Assembly: GCF_008365405.1 (NCBI RefSeq)
Contig: NZ_QOKV01000037.1
Span: forward strand, 1-40,310
DNA: 40,310 bases
Reading direction: 5' to 3'
From: Azospirillum brasilense
GTDB taxonomy: Bacteria > Pseudomonadota > Alphaproteobacteria > Azospirillales > Azospirillaceae
The notes below the pieces were generated by a model. The model made no database searches. It was not told the origin of the DNA and worked only from the letters and a program-made list of their open reading frames with translations. A program made the translations under genes and the position numbers. Of the stretch, positions 32,889 through 40,310 are shown piece by piece. Numbering within the stretch: the stretch's first letter is position 1; every line of letters begins with the position of its first letter.

Positions 32889-34370
32889 TCAGCCCCCGCA
32901 ACAGACGCCGACAGGCCAAAGACTCCGCCAGACGTCCAGAACCTCCATGAGCACGACCCCGCCCAGGGCCAGGGCGGCGGCGAAGAGGGCGAGGCGCAAG
33001 CCCCGGCGCAGACCGGCCGGACTCCAGGCGCCGGCCGCGGCGGCCAGCCCCAGCAGGACCAGCGCGTGCATGGGCAGGAAGTAGCGCCCCTGGACACCGT
33101 CCACGGTGGCGCCGCCGACCGGCGTGTAGCCGACCCAGAAGGCCACGAGGAGGAGCAGTGCGTAGCCCGGCGCCGGAATCAGGGAGCCGGCCGCAAAGCT
33201 GAGGTCGCGCCGCCGCGCGCCGTCGCACAGGGCCAGGGCCAGCAGAACCCAGAAGGCTGGCAGCACCCAGCGGTCGGACGCGTAGCCGTGCCAGGGCGGG
33301 GGGTGACCGCCGTAACGCCCGTAGCCGTCGCGCCACCACATCACCGCCCAGTCGCGCACCGTGGCGGCCAACACCCGCAGGGCCTCCAGCGGGTCGGCCC
33401 GCAGCTGGGCGATCTGCGCCGCCGGGTCGGCGCCGGTGCCCCAATAGAGCCCGGGGACGAAGGGATAGGCCGCGTTCCACAGGACAGCGATGCCGACCGC
33501 GACGGTGAGGCACAGGCCGCCCAGCGCGACGCGCGAACGCACGCTGCCGCCGGCGACCGCCGCGGGCAGGTAGAGCACCGCCCCGGCGAAGGGCGCCATG
33601 GTGAGCTTGAGCAGGCCGAGCGCCGCCGACAGGGCGACCAGCCCCGCCCCTTCCCCGCGGCTGAGCGGCGTGCCGCGGTCGCGCAGGCGCCAGACCAGGG
33701 CTAGCATCAGGACGGGCAGCGTCAGGTTCAGGGGATCGGCGCTCAGCGAGCAGGCGCTTTGCAGCGCCACCGGCGACAGCGCCAGGGCCAGGATCGCCAC
33801 CCGCCCGGCCGGGAGCGCCCGCAGGATCGCCGCGACCATCAGGCCGTAGACGGCCAGGTTGCCGAAACGCCCCGCCTGCATCTGGCCGAGCGGTCCCAGC
33901 CCGGCGGCGCGCGCAACGGCAACAGCCACCGCCTGCGGCAGGTAGGCGAGCGGCGCGAAGCTGGCCGAGCTGGAAAAGGCCACCACCTCAGGGGTCCGCG
34001 GCTGGGCGGCGAGGTGATCGGACAGGGCATAGGCCTCCACGGGGTCGACCGGCCCGTGCTTCTGGATCCGGTCGATGTGGTAGAGCATCTGGAGATAGCC
34101 GGCCCGGTCGATCGGCCCGCCCCAGGAATTGGGCCCCAGCGTCTCCGCCAGGAGATGGCCGTCGGCAATCTGCAGGACGCGCTGCCAGTGGAAGGCCTCG
34201 TCCTGCGCGGCGAAGGGCGGCGTCCGTGTCAGGAGCAGCCCGCCGAACAGCAGGACATAGGCGATGGCCAGCACGGCGACCAGGAGCGGCTCCGCCCGGA
34301 AGGCCGCCCCGGCGGGCGCCATGGAGACTCGCTCGACAAAGCCGCGGCCGATGAGCTTACGGCTGGACAT
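32889..34370 (-). CDS. DUF2142-family membrane protein (possible GT-C enzyme)
   Basis: A 493-residue integral membrane protein with about ten hydrophobic segments. It has the DUF2142 layout: a first membrane helix (PLLVAVLAIAYVLLFGGLLL), then the periplasmic-type loop TPPFAAQDEAFHWQRVLQIA with the acidic D-E pair, and a late VDGVQGRYFLPMHALVLLG, where R-Y-x-x-P is the family signature. The pattern resembles GT-C glycosyltransferases that use polyprenyl-linked sugars on the outer face, but activity is unproven for this family. The ATG at 34370 has AGGG eight bases upstream; an ATG at 34322 is a weaker choice. It is divergent from the GT2 gene at 34579. Confidence 0.82.
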   Translation of the reverse strand: MSSRKLIGRGFVERVSMAPAGAAFRAEPLLVAVLAIAYVLLFGGLLLTRTPPFAAQDEAFHWQRVLQIADGHLLAETLGPNSWGGPIDRAGYLQMLYHIDRIQKHGPVDPVEAYALSDHLAAQPRTPEVVAFSSSASFAPLAYLPQAVAVAVARAAGLGPLGQMQAGRFGNLAVYGLMVAAILRALPAGRVAILALALSPVALQSACSLSADPLNLTLPVLMLALVWRLRDRGTPLSRGEGAGLVALSAALGLLKLTMAPFAGAVLYLPAAVAGGSVRSRVALGGLCLTVAVGIAVLWNAAYPFVPGLYWGTGADPAAQIAQLRADPLEALRVLAATVRDWAVMWWRDGYGRYGGHPPPWHGYASDRWVLPAFWVLLALALCDGARRRDLSFAAGSLIPAPGYALLLLVAFWVGYTPVGGATVDGVQGRYFLPMHALVLLGLAAAAGAWSPAGLRRGLRLALFAAALALGGVVLMEVLDVWRSLWPVGVCCGG

Positions 34371-34578
34371 CCGCCGATCCCTGTTCCGTTCATGCCCGGG
34401 AGAGGCCCGCGCTCCACGACACCCATTGGCGGGGCGGGCCAGGGCGGACTGAAGCACAAGGCGGGCGCTCTTGGGAATGGCGAAGCGTCCTCGCCACGCC
34501 GCCGGAGTGCTGTTAAAGTGTGCGCCCCGCCCCTATCGACGCCACACACCAGCCCCGCCGAAGGCCAAAGGCCGAGGA
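34371..34578. other. divergent intergenic region
   Basis: About 208 bases between genes transcribed outward in both directions, so promoters for both should lie here. I see no box pair good enough to report. Confidence 0.5.
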
Positions 34579-36075
34579 ATGCCCGCCACCCTCTTGCATC
34601 TCGATCCCGGCCTCCCTCCCCGCGTTTCGCCCCCCCATGATCTGATCTGGGGCTTTTCCGGATGGGCCCGCCGTCCGGGTGCCCGGCTGCGCGCGGCCGC
34701 GGTGACGGTCGGCGGGGAGCGCTTCCCGGCCACGGGGCTGAACACCGCCCGCCTCGACGCCGAAGCCGCGCAGCGCTGCCACGGGCTGGTGCCGGATCTC
34801 GCCTGCGGCTTCTGGGGGCTGGCCACGCTCCCGGCGACACGCGCGGGAGAGGCGCTGCGGCCCACCCTGGTTTTGGACTGGACGGACGGGACGCGCGAGG
34901 AGTGGCCGGCGGGAACGGTCGCCGTGGAGGAGCCGGCGCCCCTGCCGCCGGAAGACACGCCAACAGGCGATACACCACCGGGCAACAGGCCGCTCGTCGC
35001 CATCGCCATGGCCACCTACAACCCCGACCCGGCGCTGTTCCGGGCGCAGGTGGACTCCATCCGCGCCCAGACGCACGAACGCTGGGTGTGCCTGATCGAG
35101 GACGACGGCTCCGACGACGCCCACTGGCGGGACATCCTGGAGGCGACCTCCGGCGACGGCCGCTTCCGCCCGGTGCGCAACGGCGTCAACCTCGGCTTCT
35201 ACCGCAACTTCGAGCGCGCGCTGGGCCGCGTCCCGGCCGACGCGGAGTTCGTCGCCCTGGCCGACCAGGACGACCGCTGGGCGCCCGGCCGGCTCGCCGC
35301 CCTGATCGCCGCCCTGAAGGGTGATGGTGGGCAAGGGGGCGCCGTCCTGGCCTTCGGCAACATGCGGGTGGTGGACGGCGCGGGCCGGGTCGTGTCGGAG
35401 ACCTTCTGGCCCGGCCTGGACAGCCGCCACGACAGCCTCGACGCGCTGCTGATGGCGAACGCCGTAACCGGCTGCGCCTGCCTGTTCCGGGCTTCGCTGC
35501 TGCGGCTGGCCCTGCCCTTCCCGGCGCTGGGCCGGGTCGCCTACCACGACCACTGGATCGCCTGCTGCGCCGCGGCGGAGGGCAGGATCGCCTACCTGCC
35601 GCAGTCGCTGGGCGACTATGTCCAGCACGGGTCCAATAGCTTGGGCTACCGGCGGCGGCCCGGCCTGCGGCTGGCGGCCAAGCTGGCGGCCTCGCTCGCC
35701 CTCGCCCCGGCTCTGGCGCTCGCCGCCCAGTCGGCGGCGGCCCGCCGGCGGCTGGCCGGGCCGCTGCACCTGCTGGTCGGCCTGCCCGACGCCGAGCTGG
35801 TCTGCCGCGCCGCCTTCGCCGAGACGCTGCGCCGGCGCGTCCCGTCCTGCGGCGTGGCAGCGGACACGGCAGCAGACACAGCGGCGGCTGCGGCGACGGC
35901 CACTTTCCTGCCCGGACCGCACCCGGGCCGCCGCCTGCTGGCCGCCCTGGTCCGGCGCGGACCGCGCGGCCGGGCCTTCCGCGGAGTCGCCGCCCGCCTC
36001 TTCACCGGCCTCGCCATCGGGCGGCTGACGGGCCTTCTGGCCCGCCTGCATCCGCCGCCGGGCGGCTTGGCCTGA
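34579..36075 (+). CDS. GT2-family glycosyltransferase (rhamnosyltransferase-like)
   Basis: A 498-residue protein. The first about 135 residues are a beta-rich module (DLIWGFSGWARRPGARLRAA, then LVPDLACGFWGLATLP). The catalytic GT2 domain runs from about 140 to 390, with VAIAMATYNPDPALFRAQVD, LIEDDGSDD and the metal motif LADQDDRWAPGR, the form seen in rhamnosyltransferase-type GT2 enzymes. It has AYHDHWIACCA for the acceptor side. The tail is Ala/Arg-rich with a hydrophobic stretch that could contact the membrane. The ATG at 34579 follows AAGGCCGAGGA; a TTG at 34471 is open but unconserved. It is the first plus-strand gene and ends 68 bases before the cysD/nodP gene. Confidence 0.85.
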   Translation: MPATLLHLDPGLPPRVSPPHDLIWGFSGWARRPGARLRAAAVTVGGERFPATGLNTARLDAEAAQRCHGLVPDLACGFWGLATLPATRAGEALRPTLVLDWTDGTREEWPAGTVAVEEPAPLPPEDTPTGDTPPGNRPLVAIAMATYNPDPALFRAQVDSIRAQTHERWVCLIEDDGSDDAHWRDILEATSGDGRFRPVRNGVNLGFYRNFERALGRVPADAEFVALADQDDRWAPGRLAALIAALKGDGGQGGAVLAFGNMRVVDGAGRVVSETFWPGLDSRHDSLDALLMANAVTGCACLFRASLLRLALPFPALGRVAYHDHWIACCAAAEGRIAYLPQSLGDYVQHGSNSLGYRRRPGLRLAAKLAASLALAPALALAAQSAAARRRLAGPLHLLVGLPDAELVCRAAFAETLRRRVPSCGVAADTAADTAAAAATATFLPGPHPGRRLLAALVRRGPRGRAFRGVAARLFTGLAIGRLTGLLARLHPPPGGLA

Positions 36076-36143
36076 GAATCCTGGCATAGCGGCCAGGGTT
36101 GCGGTAAGCCCAGACGCATCCCGGCTCGCCGCCGGGTTGCCCC

Positions 36144-37067
36144 ATGGAGTTCGGGAACGCAATGCCGAACCTGCCAGACGACCTCCGGCTGCTCGAAGCG
36201 GAATCGATCGCCATCCTGCGCGAGGTCGCGGCGGCTTTCGCCCGGCCGGTCCTGCTCTATTCCATCGGCAAGGACAGCGGCGTGCTGCTGCATCTGGCGC
36301 GCAAGGCCTTCCACCCCGGGCCGGTGCCCTTCCCGCTGCTGCATGTGGACACCGGGTGGAAGTTCCGCGACATGATCGCTTTCCGCGACGAGACGGCGCG
36401 CCGGCTGGGGCTGAACCTGATCGTCCACATGAACGAGGACGGGGTGGCGCGGGGGATCGACCTGATCCGCTCCGGCTCCGCCGTCCACACCCGCGTCATG
36501 AAGACGGAGGCGTTGCGCCAGGCGTTCGACCGCCACGGCTTCGACGCGGCCATCGGCGGCGCGCGCCGCGATGAGGAGAAGAGCCGCGCCAAGGAGCGCG
36601 TCTTCTCCGTCCGCACCGCCGCCCACGCCTGGGACCCGCGCGACCAGCGGCCGGAGCTGTGGCGCCTCTGGAACACGCGCCTCCGGCCAGGGGAGTCGGT
36701 GCGCGTCTTCCCGCTGTCCAACTGGACGGAGATGGACGTGTGGCGCTACGTCGCGGCGGAGGGGCTGCCGGTGGTGCCGCTCTACTTCGCGGCGGAGCGC
36801 CCGGTGGTCCACCGCGCGGGCGCGCTGATCATGGTGGACGACGACCGCCTGCCGCTGAATCCCGGCGAGGTGCCCGAGATGCGCCGGGTTCGCTTCCGCA
36901 CGCTCGGCTGCTACCCGCTGAGCGGGGCCATCGAGTCAGACGCTGCGACGGTGGAGGACATCATCGCGGAGATGCGCACGTCGCGGACCTCCGAACGGCA
37001 GGGGCGCCTGATCGATAGCGACGAGCCGGCCTCCATGGAGCGCAAGAAGCGGGAGGGCTATTTCTGA
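36144..37067 (+). CDS. cysD: sulfate adenylyltransferase small subunit
   Basis: A 307-residue PP-loop ATP pyrophosphatase that, with the CysN part of the next protein, makes adenylyl sulfate (APS) from sulfate and ATP. It has the PP-loop YSIGKDSGVLLHLARKAF, then LLHVDTGWKFRDM, GGARRDEEKSRAKERVFS, LSNWTEMDVWRY and LGCYPLSGA. All are typical of CysD/NodP. An ATG at 36162 (MPNLPDD) is an equally good start. The stop shares one base with the next start (TGATG). The symbol nodP would fit if the pair serves glycan sulfation rather than cysteine synthesis; no cysH, cysI or cysG is nearby, which favours the first. Confidence 0.95.
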   Translation: MEFGNAMPNLPDDLRLLEAESIAILREVAAAFARPVLLYSIGKDSGVLLHLARKAFHPGPVPFPLLHVDTGWKFRDMIAFRDETARRLGLNLIVHMNEDGVARGIDLIRSGSAVHTRVMKTEALRQAFDRHGFDAAIGGARRDEEKSRAKERVFSVRTAAHAWDPRDQRPELWRLWNTRLRPGESVRVFPLSNWTEMDVWRYVAAEGLPVVPLYFAAERPVVHRAGALIMVDDDRLPLNPGEVPEMRRVRFRTLGCYPLSGAIESDAATVEDIIAEMRTSRTSERQGRLIDSDEPASMERKKREGYF

Positions 37068-38980
37068 TGACGGCCGGTTCTAGTTCCGCCGCCGCGCCCA
37101 TTCCCGAACGGGGGCTGCTGCGCTTCCTCACCTGCGGGTCGGTGGACGACGGCAAGTCGACGCTGATCGGCCGGCTGCTGCACGACGCCGGGCTGGTGCC
37201 CGACGATCAGTTGGCGCAGGCCCGGCGCGACAGCCTCGGCCGCGTCGAGGAGGAGGGCGGGATCGACTTCTCGCTGCTGGTGGACGGGCTGGAGGCCGAG
37301 CGCGAGCAGGGCATCACCATCGACGTCGCCCACCGCTTCTTCGCCACCGACCGGCGCAGCTTCATCGTCGCCGACGCGCCGGGGCACGAGCAGTACACCC
37401 GCAACATGGCCACCGCCGCCTCCAACGCGGCGCTCGCGGTGCTGCTGGTCGACGCCCGGAAGGGCCTGCTGACCCAGACGCGGCGGCATGCCGTCGTCTG
37501 TTCCCTGATGGGCATCCGCCACGTCGTGCTGGCGGTCAACAAGATGGACCTGGTCGGCTTCGACGAGGCAGTCTTCACCGCCATCGCGCAGGACTTCGCG
37601 GCCTTCGCGGCCCCGCTCGGCTTCACCGCGGTGGCGGGGATTCCCCTGTCGGCGCGGCGCGGCGACAACGTCGTCCACCGCTCCGCCCTCATGCCCCAGC
37701 CCACCATGCCCTGGTACCGCGGCCCCGCCCTGCTGGAGCATCTGGAGACGGCGGCGGTGGAAGAAGACGACGGGTCCGCCGGGCCGCTGCGCTTCCTGGT
37801 GGAGTGGGTGAACCGTCCGGATGCGGACTTCCGCGGCCTGTCCGGGACGGTGCTGTCGGGGCGTCTGGCGCCCGGCGACGCGGTGGCGGTGTGGCCGTCG
37901 GGCCACCGCGCGCGGGTCGCCCGCATCCTGACCTTCGACGGGGATACACCCTTGGCCCGGGCCGGCGACGCGGTGACCGTGACGCTGGAGGAGGCGGTGG
38001 ACGCCGCGCGCGGCGACCTGCTGAGCAACCCGGAAAACGCGCCTGAGGTGGCCGACCAGTTCGCAGCACACCTGCTGTGGATGGCGGAGGAGCCGCTGAT
38101 CCCCGGCCGCTCCTACCTGCTGCGGGCCGGGGCCCGCTGGGTGCCGGCGACCGTCACCGCGCTCCGCCACGCGGTGAACGTGGAGTCGCTGGAGCACACC
38201 GCCGCCGCGACGCTGGCGATGACCGCGGTCGGGCTGTGCAACCTGTCCACGGCGGCGCCGCTGGCCTTCGACGCCTATGCGGCGAACCGCCGCACCGGCT
38301 CCTTCATCCTGGTGGACCGCTTCTCCAACCGAACGGCCGGCGCCGGGATGATCCTGCATCCGCTGCGCCGCGCCGCCAACCTGCACCGCCAGGAACTGGC
38401 CGTCTCCGCGGCGGAGCGCGCCGCGGCCAAGCGGCAGCGGCCGGCGGTCCTGTGGTTCACCGGCCTGTCCGGCGCCGGCAAGTCCACCGTCGCCAACCGG
38501 GTGGAGCGGCGGCTGCACGCGCTCGGCCACCATACGATGATGCTGGACGGCGACAACGTGCGGCTGGGGCTGAACCGCGACCTGGGCTTCACCGACGCCG
38601 ACCGGGTCGAGAACATCCGGCGCGTGGGCGAGGTGGCGAAGCTGATGACGGAGGCCGGGCTGATCGTGCTCTGCGCCTTCATCGCCCCCTTCCGGGCCGA
38701 GCGGGAGGCCCTGCGCGCCCTTTTCCCGGAAGGTCAGTTCCTGGAGCTGTTCGTCGACACGCCGCTGGAGGAGTGCGTGCGGCGCGACCCCAAGGGGCTC
38801 TACGCCAAGGCACGGTCCGGCGCCTTGCGCAACTTCACCGGCGTCGATTCCCCCTACGAGCGGCCGGACGCGCCGGATCTGCGGCTCGACACCACGGCGG
38901 AGGACGCCGACGCGCTCGCCCTGCGGGTGGTGGAGGATCTGCGCGCGCGGGGCATCCTTGAGGACATCCCCGGCGCCTGA
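37067..38980 (+). CDS. cysNC: bifunctional sulfate adenylyltransferase large subunit / APS kinase
   Basis: A 637-residue fusion as in NodQ. The N-terminal GTPase (CysN) has CGSVDDGKSTLIGRLL, GITIDVAHRFF, DAPGHEQYTRNM and NKMDLVGF, then the EF-Tu-like barrels. From about residue 461 the APS kinase (CysC) has GLSGAGKSTVANRVE, LDGDNVRLGLNRDLGFTDAD and FIAPFRAERE. The pair makes PAPS, the donor for sulfotransferases. Both nucleotide loops are intact, so both activities are expected. It is coupled to cysD by a one-base overlap. The fusion form is common in rhizobia and Azospirillum, where it serves sulfation of signal or surface sugars. No sulfotransferase is in this window. Confidence 0.96.
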   Translation: MTAGSSSAAAPIPERGLLRFLTCGSVDDGKSTLIGRLLHDAGLVPDDQLAQARRDSLGRVEEEGGIDFSLLVDGLEAEREQGITIDVAHRFFATDRRSFIVADAPGHEQYTRNMATAASNAALAVLLVDARKGLLTQTRRHAVVCSLMGIRHVVLAVNKMDLVGFDEAVFTAIAQDFAAFAAPLGFTAVAGIPLSARRGDNVVHRSALMPQPTMPWYRGPALLEHLETAAVEEDDGSAGPLRFLVEWVNRPDADFRGLSGTVLSGRLAPGDAVAVWPSGHRARVARILTFDGDTPLARAGDAVTVTLEEAVDAARGDLLSNPENAPEVADQFAAHLLWMAEEPLIPGRSYLLRAGARWVPATVTALRHAVNVESLEHTAAATLAMTAVGLCNLSTAAPLAFDAYAANRRTGSFILVDRFSNRTAGAGMILHPLRRAANLHRQELAVSAAERAAAKRQRPAVLWFTGLSGAGKSTVANRVERRLHALGHHTMMLDGDNVRLGLNRDLGFTDADRVENIRRVGEVAKLMTEAGLIVLCAFIAPFRAEREALRALFPEGQFLELFVDTPLEECVRRDPKGLYAKARSGALRNFTGVDSPYERPDAPDLRLDTTAEDADALALRVVEDLRARGILEDIPGA

Positions 38981-39119
38981 CCCCACCACAAAATACCGCG
39001 GCCCAAGAATCTGGACATCCGGCCACCGGCGCGCGCATTCCTCCCCCTCAAGGCCGCGGTCGCTGCTCCCGGCAATGACCCGGCCGAACGACCCGAACCG
39101 TTGCCGAGAAGGATCCGCC
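38981..39119. other. short gap before the decarboxylase gene
   Basis: 139 bases. It is in frame with the decarboxylase ORF but unconserved. AAGGA at its end is the ribosome site of the next gene. No promoter is evident, so co-transcription with cysD-cysNC is possible. Confidence 0.4.
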
Positions 39120-40079
<960 letters not shown>

Positions 40080-40120
40080 AACCGGCCGGAAGCGGAACTG
40101 GCACCAGACCATAGTGTTAA

Positions 40121-40310
40121 GAGCGCCTAACAAAACGGGGATTGGGCTGTTGGGAGGGGCATGGCTGCACCTCTCGTCTCCGATGCCCTGTGGGCGCTGA
40201 TTGAGCCTTTGCTTCCGCCGGAGCCACCCAAGCCGAAGGGCGGGCGGCCCCGGCTGGATAACCGCGCGGCGCTGACCGGCATCCTGTTCGTGTTGCGCTC
40301 CGGCATTCCC
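40121..40310 (+). mobile_element. IS5-family insertion sequence, left end (cut by window edge)
   Basis: About 40 bases after the decarboxylase stop, GAGCGCCTAACAAAACGGGG starts what looks like the left terminal repeat of an IS5-family element, with TTAA just before it. The repeat is followed closely by a transposase start. The other end lies outside the window, so length and target duplication cannot be checked. Confidence 0.7.
40161..40310 (+). CDS. IS5-family transposase, N-terminal part (partial)
   Basis: Fifty open codons from an ATG preceded by GGGAGGGG. They read MAAPLVSDALWALIEPLLPP, then KGGRPRLDNRAALTGILFVL and RSGIP, which is the typical start of IS5-family (IS427/IS1031-like) transposases (L-W-x-x-I-x-P-L-L-P-P and G-R-P-R-x-x-x-R). 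The gene runs off the window. Its N-terminus differs from the broken IS5 copy at 24020-24367, so the two are different elements. Confidence 0.88.
   Translation, partial: MAAPLVSDALWALIEPLLPPEPPKPKGGRPRLDNRAALTGILFVLRSGIP

Overview
The window is very GC-rich, codes densely on both strands with strong third-position G/C, and carries surface-polysaccharide genes beside a nodPQ-type sulfate-activation pair. This points to an alphaproteobacterium of the Rhodospirillales type, and Azospirillum is my best guess. That is inference from gene content and style; there is no rRNA or housekeeping marker here to prove it. Many insertion-sequence (IS) fragments and a lower-GC giant gene suggest an accessory replicon or a polysaccharide island.

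Layout. (1) 1-658: tail of an unknown gene and a GNAT acetyltransferase. (2) 689-6009, minus strand: a type I secretion operon (ABC exporter with a cysteine-less C39-like domain, HlyD-type adaptor, Sel1-repeat protein). (3) 6357-10237, minus: GDP-L-fucose synthase, a Wzt/Wzm-type polysaccharide ABC exporter and GDP-mannose 4,6-dehydratase. (4) 10492-15705, minus: one giant gene (about 1737 aa) joining two GT-A glycosyltransferase modules, an RgpF-like module and a WbsX/GH99-like module with eleven copies of a roughly 38-residue repeat. (5) 16079-20728, minus: a tight five-gene operon that should turn glucose-1-phosphate into a CDP-linked C-methylated 6-deoxyhexose. (6) 20.8-24.45 kb: a graveyard of IS elements, with an apparently intact IS256-family element sitting inside a broken ISL3 element, plus IS110 and IS5 remnants. 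(7) 24462-34370, minus: a GT2/GT4 fusion, a GT61 enzyme, ManC, a second RgpF-like protein, a large methyltransferase and a DUF2142 membrane protein. (8) 34579-40079, plus: a GT2 glycosyltransferase, sulfate adenylyltransferase (cysD/nodP and cysNC/nodQ) and UDP-glucuronate decarboxylase. (9) From about 40121: the left end of an IS5-family element cut by the window edge.

How it fits together. ManC makes GDP-mannose, Gmd and Fcl convert it to GDP-L-fucose, the RfbF/RfbG operon makes a CDP-deoxyhexose, and the decarboxylase makes UDP-xylose. At least five glycosyltransferase proteins could assemble these into a glycan that the Wzm/Wzt pair exports. No Wzx flippase or clear Wzy polymerase is visible, which fits ABC-dependent export. 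NodPQ would supply PAPS for sulfation, but no sulfotransferase lies in the window. The type I system may secrete an unrelated protein; no RTX substrate is visible here.
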